Source of the DNA: Bacteroidales bacterium
GTDB taxonomy: Bacteria; Bacteroidota; Bacteroidia; Bacteroidales; P3
DNA length: 64,000 bases
Reading direction: 5' to 3'
NCBI GenBank assembly: GCA_017545365.1
Contig: JAFWOP010000067.1
Span: 62,001-126,000, forward strand
Below the pieces are notes generated by a model, which saw nothing but the letters and a program-made list of their open reading frames with translations, had not been told where the DNA came from and made no database searches. The position numbers were made by a program, and so were the translations under genes. Positions 62,734 through 64,000 of this stretch are shown piece by piece; position 1 is the first letter of the stretch, and each line of letters opens with the position of its first letter.

Positions 62734-63204
62734 TTATCGCATATCGTTTATAATACGTTTGAAGTTTTCCTCTGCACCTTTGCATGTTCGGTACATGGGG
62801 AAATCGCCGAGAAATTCTTCGTAGTTCTTGTATTCGGCTAATGCAATGTCTATTGACATCAGATCCATGAGATTAATTAGTTTCAGGTCACCCTCTTCGC
62901 TGGAGAAGTTCTTTTGTGCGTTTGTGAACGACTTGTTGGATTTTGGGTAGCCGCATAAGAAATTGAAGAGATGGTTGCCGATGCCCTCGCTTTGGCCGTC
63001 GTCCAGTGTGGTGTCGGATAGTATAAACAGGCACTCGGCCTCGTTCGGAAGTGTTCCGGCGGCCAATTTCTCGTCAATGGCCTCCCAAGTCAATTCGTTA
63101 GTGTTGGTTTGGTTGTTGGCGGTGTCGTTTGCCGTCCCGCTCTTGCAGGCGGTTAACATTCCGATGGCACATATTAACGTGCCGAGTATAATTGCTTTCT
63201 TCAT
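62734..63204 (-). CDS. Small lipoprotein of unknown family
   Basis: A 156-residue lipoprotein with the lipobox LTAC (Cys20) after MKKAIILGTLICAIGM. The mature part is acidic and helical with a TWEAIDEKLAAGTLPNEAECLF region. No family recognised. It begins 6 bp after the TonB-like lipoprotein gene, so the two are co-expressed. Confidence 0.7.
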   Translation of the reverse strand: MKKAIILGTLICAIGMLTACKSGTANDTANNQTNTNELTWEAIDEKLAAGTLPNEAECLFILSDTTLDDGQSEGIGNHLFNFLCGYPKSNKSFTNAQKNFSSEEGDLKLINLMDLMSIDIALAEYKNYEEFLGDFPMYRTCKGAEENFKRIINDMR

Positions 63205-63210
63205 ATTTTT

Positions 63211-63720
63211 TTACATGGACAAGGGATTGATTATTCCTTCGCTCAAAGAGAACATGACGGGTAGGATGAATTGGTAGCGAACAATAGTGCCACAATCGCT
63301 GGCGGGCTTCCATTTGGGCATCATGTTTATCACGCGGATAACCTCAGCACCACAGCCAAGTCTGACAGCAAGACTGTCGGCTTCCTCGTTGCCGTATACG
63401 ATATCCCGTATTATCTCGGCATTGGTGATGCTGCCGTCTTTTTCAACGATGAATCGGGTATATATTTTGCCTTCAATCTTTCTCTTTATGGCTTCTTCCG
63501 GATAGCGGATGTTCTTGTTCAGAAAATAGTATAGCGAATCGATGCCTCCTGGGAACTCGGGTTCATGCTCTGCAACTACGTATAGTTCGGCACCGACCTC
63601 AGTTATTCCGAAGACAGGGGAGTCGGTGGGCTGTTTGTCCTGAGGAGACGGATTGCATGCTACCATCATCCCGAAGGCACACATCGCCATGGCTGTTAGT
63701 AGCAGGTTCCTTATATACAT
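63211..63720 (-). CDS. Lipoprotein with TonB C-terminal-like domain
   Basis: A 169-residue protein from the ATG at 63720 (MYIRNLLLTAMAMCAFGM), lipobox MVAC (Cys22). The domain FPGGIDSLYYFLNKNIRYPE, then GKIYTRFIVEKDGSITNAEI and MPKWKPASDCGTIVRYQFILPV matches the TonB C-terminal fold with the YPE motif. Lacking the usual membrane helix and proline spacer, it is a lipid-anchored variant rather than a classical energy transducer. Confidence 0.82.
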   Translation of the reverse strand: MYIRNLLLTAMAMCAFGMMVACNPSPQDKQPTDSPVFGITEVGAELYVVAEHEPEFPGGIDSLYYFLNKNIRYPEEAIKRKIEGKIYTRFIVEKDGSITNAEIIRDIVYGNEEADSLAVRLGCGAEVIRVINMMPKWKPASDCGTIVRYQFILPVMFSLSEGIINPLSM

Positions 63721-63757
63721 TTTGGGTAACAATAGTTCTACGGGTTTTTCCAGAGCC

Positions 63758-63797
63758 CCGCGCCTGTGGCGCGGTTGTTTTCTTATTTGCAAAAATA
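63758..63797 (-). promoter_or_regulatory. Promoter and leader hairpin of the TonB-like lipoprotein operon
   Basis: Minus-strand -7 box TATTTTTG at 63790-63797. The leader then contains a GC-rich hairpin CCGCGCC/GGCGCGG with a 3-nt loop (63758-63774), without a following T-run, about 40 nt before the start codon. No gene is seen from 63798 to the window end. Confidence 0.45.
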
Positions 63798-64000
63798 GAC
63801 TATTATTTTTCTGTAAACCACTCATAATTAGCAGTATTTGATTATAATCCCCTGTCGTACATTTGCTATACATTGACATTATTATAGAACCTGATCCCGC
63901 GCGTAAGCTACTTTCGTACTTTTACATTATATACTCTACTGTCAATAATCTCATTCTCCCATGGGCGTTTGTTCGTCATTTTAATCCGTGTTGTTCCTTT

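Noticed and set aside
1..64000. tRNA or rRNA genes
   Set aside because: GGTTCGAA-like strings (for example near 13580 and 29070) lie inside coding regions and have no cloverleaf around them; none was supported.

Overview
The window looks like a chromosomal segment from a member of the order Bacteroidales (phylum Bacteroidota), probably a host- or gut-associated Prevotella/Bacteroides-like organism. The reasons are: promoters with the phylum's -7 box TAnnTTTG and a TTTG-like -33 box about 19-20 bp upstream; a type IX secretion C-terminal sorting domain; several TonB-dependent or beta-barrel outer-membrane proteins; glycine-lipid acyltransferases (glsA/glsB type); FISUMP-domain lipoproteins; and a type II-C CRISPR-Cas9 locus with a 47-nt repeat. 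I saw no rRNA or tRNA gene.

Layout. 1-1.3 kb: an ABC transporter pair (permease cut by the window edge). 1.5-9.2 kb: a tight five-gene minus-strand operon encoding a RyR-domain protein, a membrane-anchored FHA-like/trypsin-like protease, a membrane-anchored kinase-like protein that lacks the catalytic half, a secreted TPR-CHAT protease and a secreted protein of unknown family. This is the best candidate for an undescribed system. 9.4-15.5 kb: two exported proteins (one a T9SS cargo) sitting between two copies of the start of a Wzz-like gene, followed by an O-antigen ligase-like protein and an NlpC/P60 peptidase. 16-21 kb: an ECF sigma / anti-sigma pair followed by two outer-membrane proteins. 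21.4-23.7 kb: a structured RNA, a 69-residue protein, a FISUMP lipoprotein and a spare 3' FISUMP cassette. 23.7-27.2 kb: small toxin-antitoxin-like genes and an ATPase, surrounded by direct, inverted and phased repeats. 27-40.6 kb: housekeeping and envelope genes (OmpA-like lipoprotein, ClC channel, RNA-type metallohydrolase, phosphofructokinase, purH, mreB, a PBP4-like protein without its nucleophilic serine, engB, glsB, glsA, Hsp20).

41-48.8 kb: the CRISPR locus. It has 23 repeats and 22 spacers (41268-43001), then cas2, cas1 and cas9 on the opposite strand. There are two separate tracrRNA-like genes, one beside the array with a perfect 19-nt anti-repeat and one divergent from cas9 with a bulged anti-repeat. 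The second lies antisense inside the predicted cas9 mRNA leader, so that leader carries a CRISPR-repeat-like sequence. This suggests an RNA-based control circuit on cas9.

48.9-64 kb: outer-membrane protein, CstA, a secreted repeat protein, a SIMPL protein, a metallophosphatase, a nucleoside permease, an Oar-like TonB receptor, a tRNA-dihydrouridine synthase, a stand-alone Cas4-like Fe-S nuclease with a LOG-family protein and a membrane protein, and two small lipoproteins. All functions are read from sequence motifs by eye; no database search was run.
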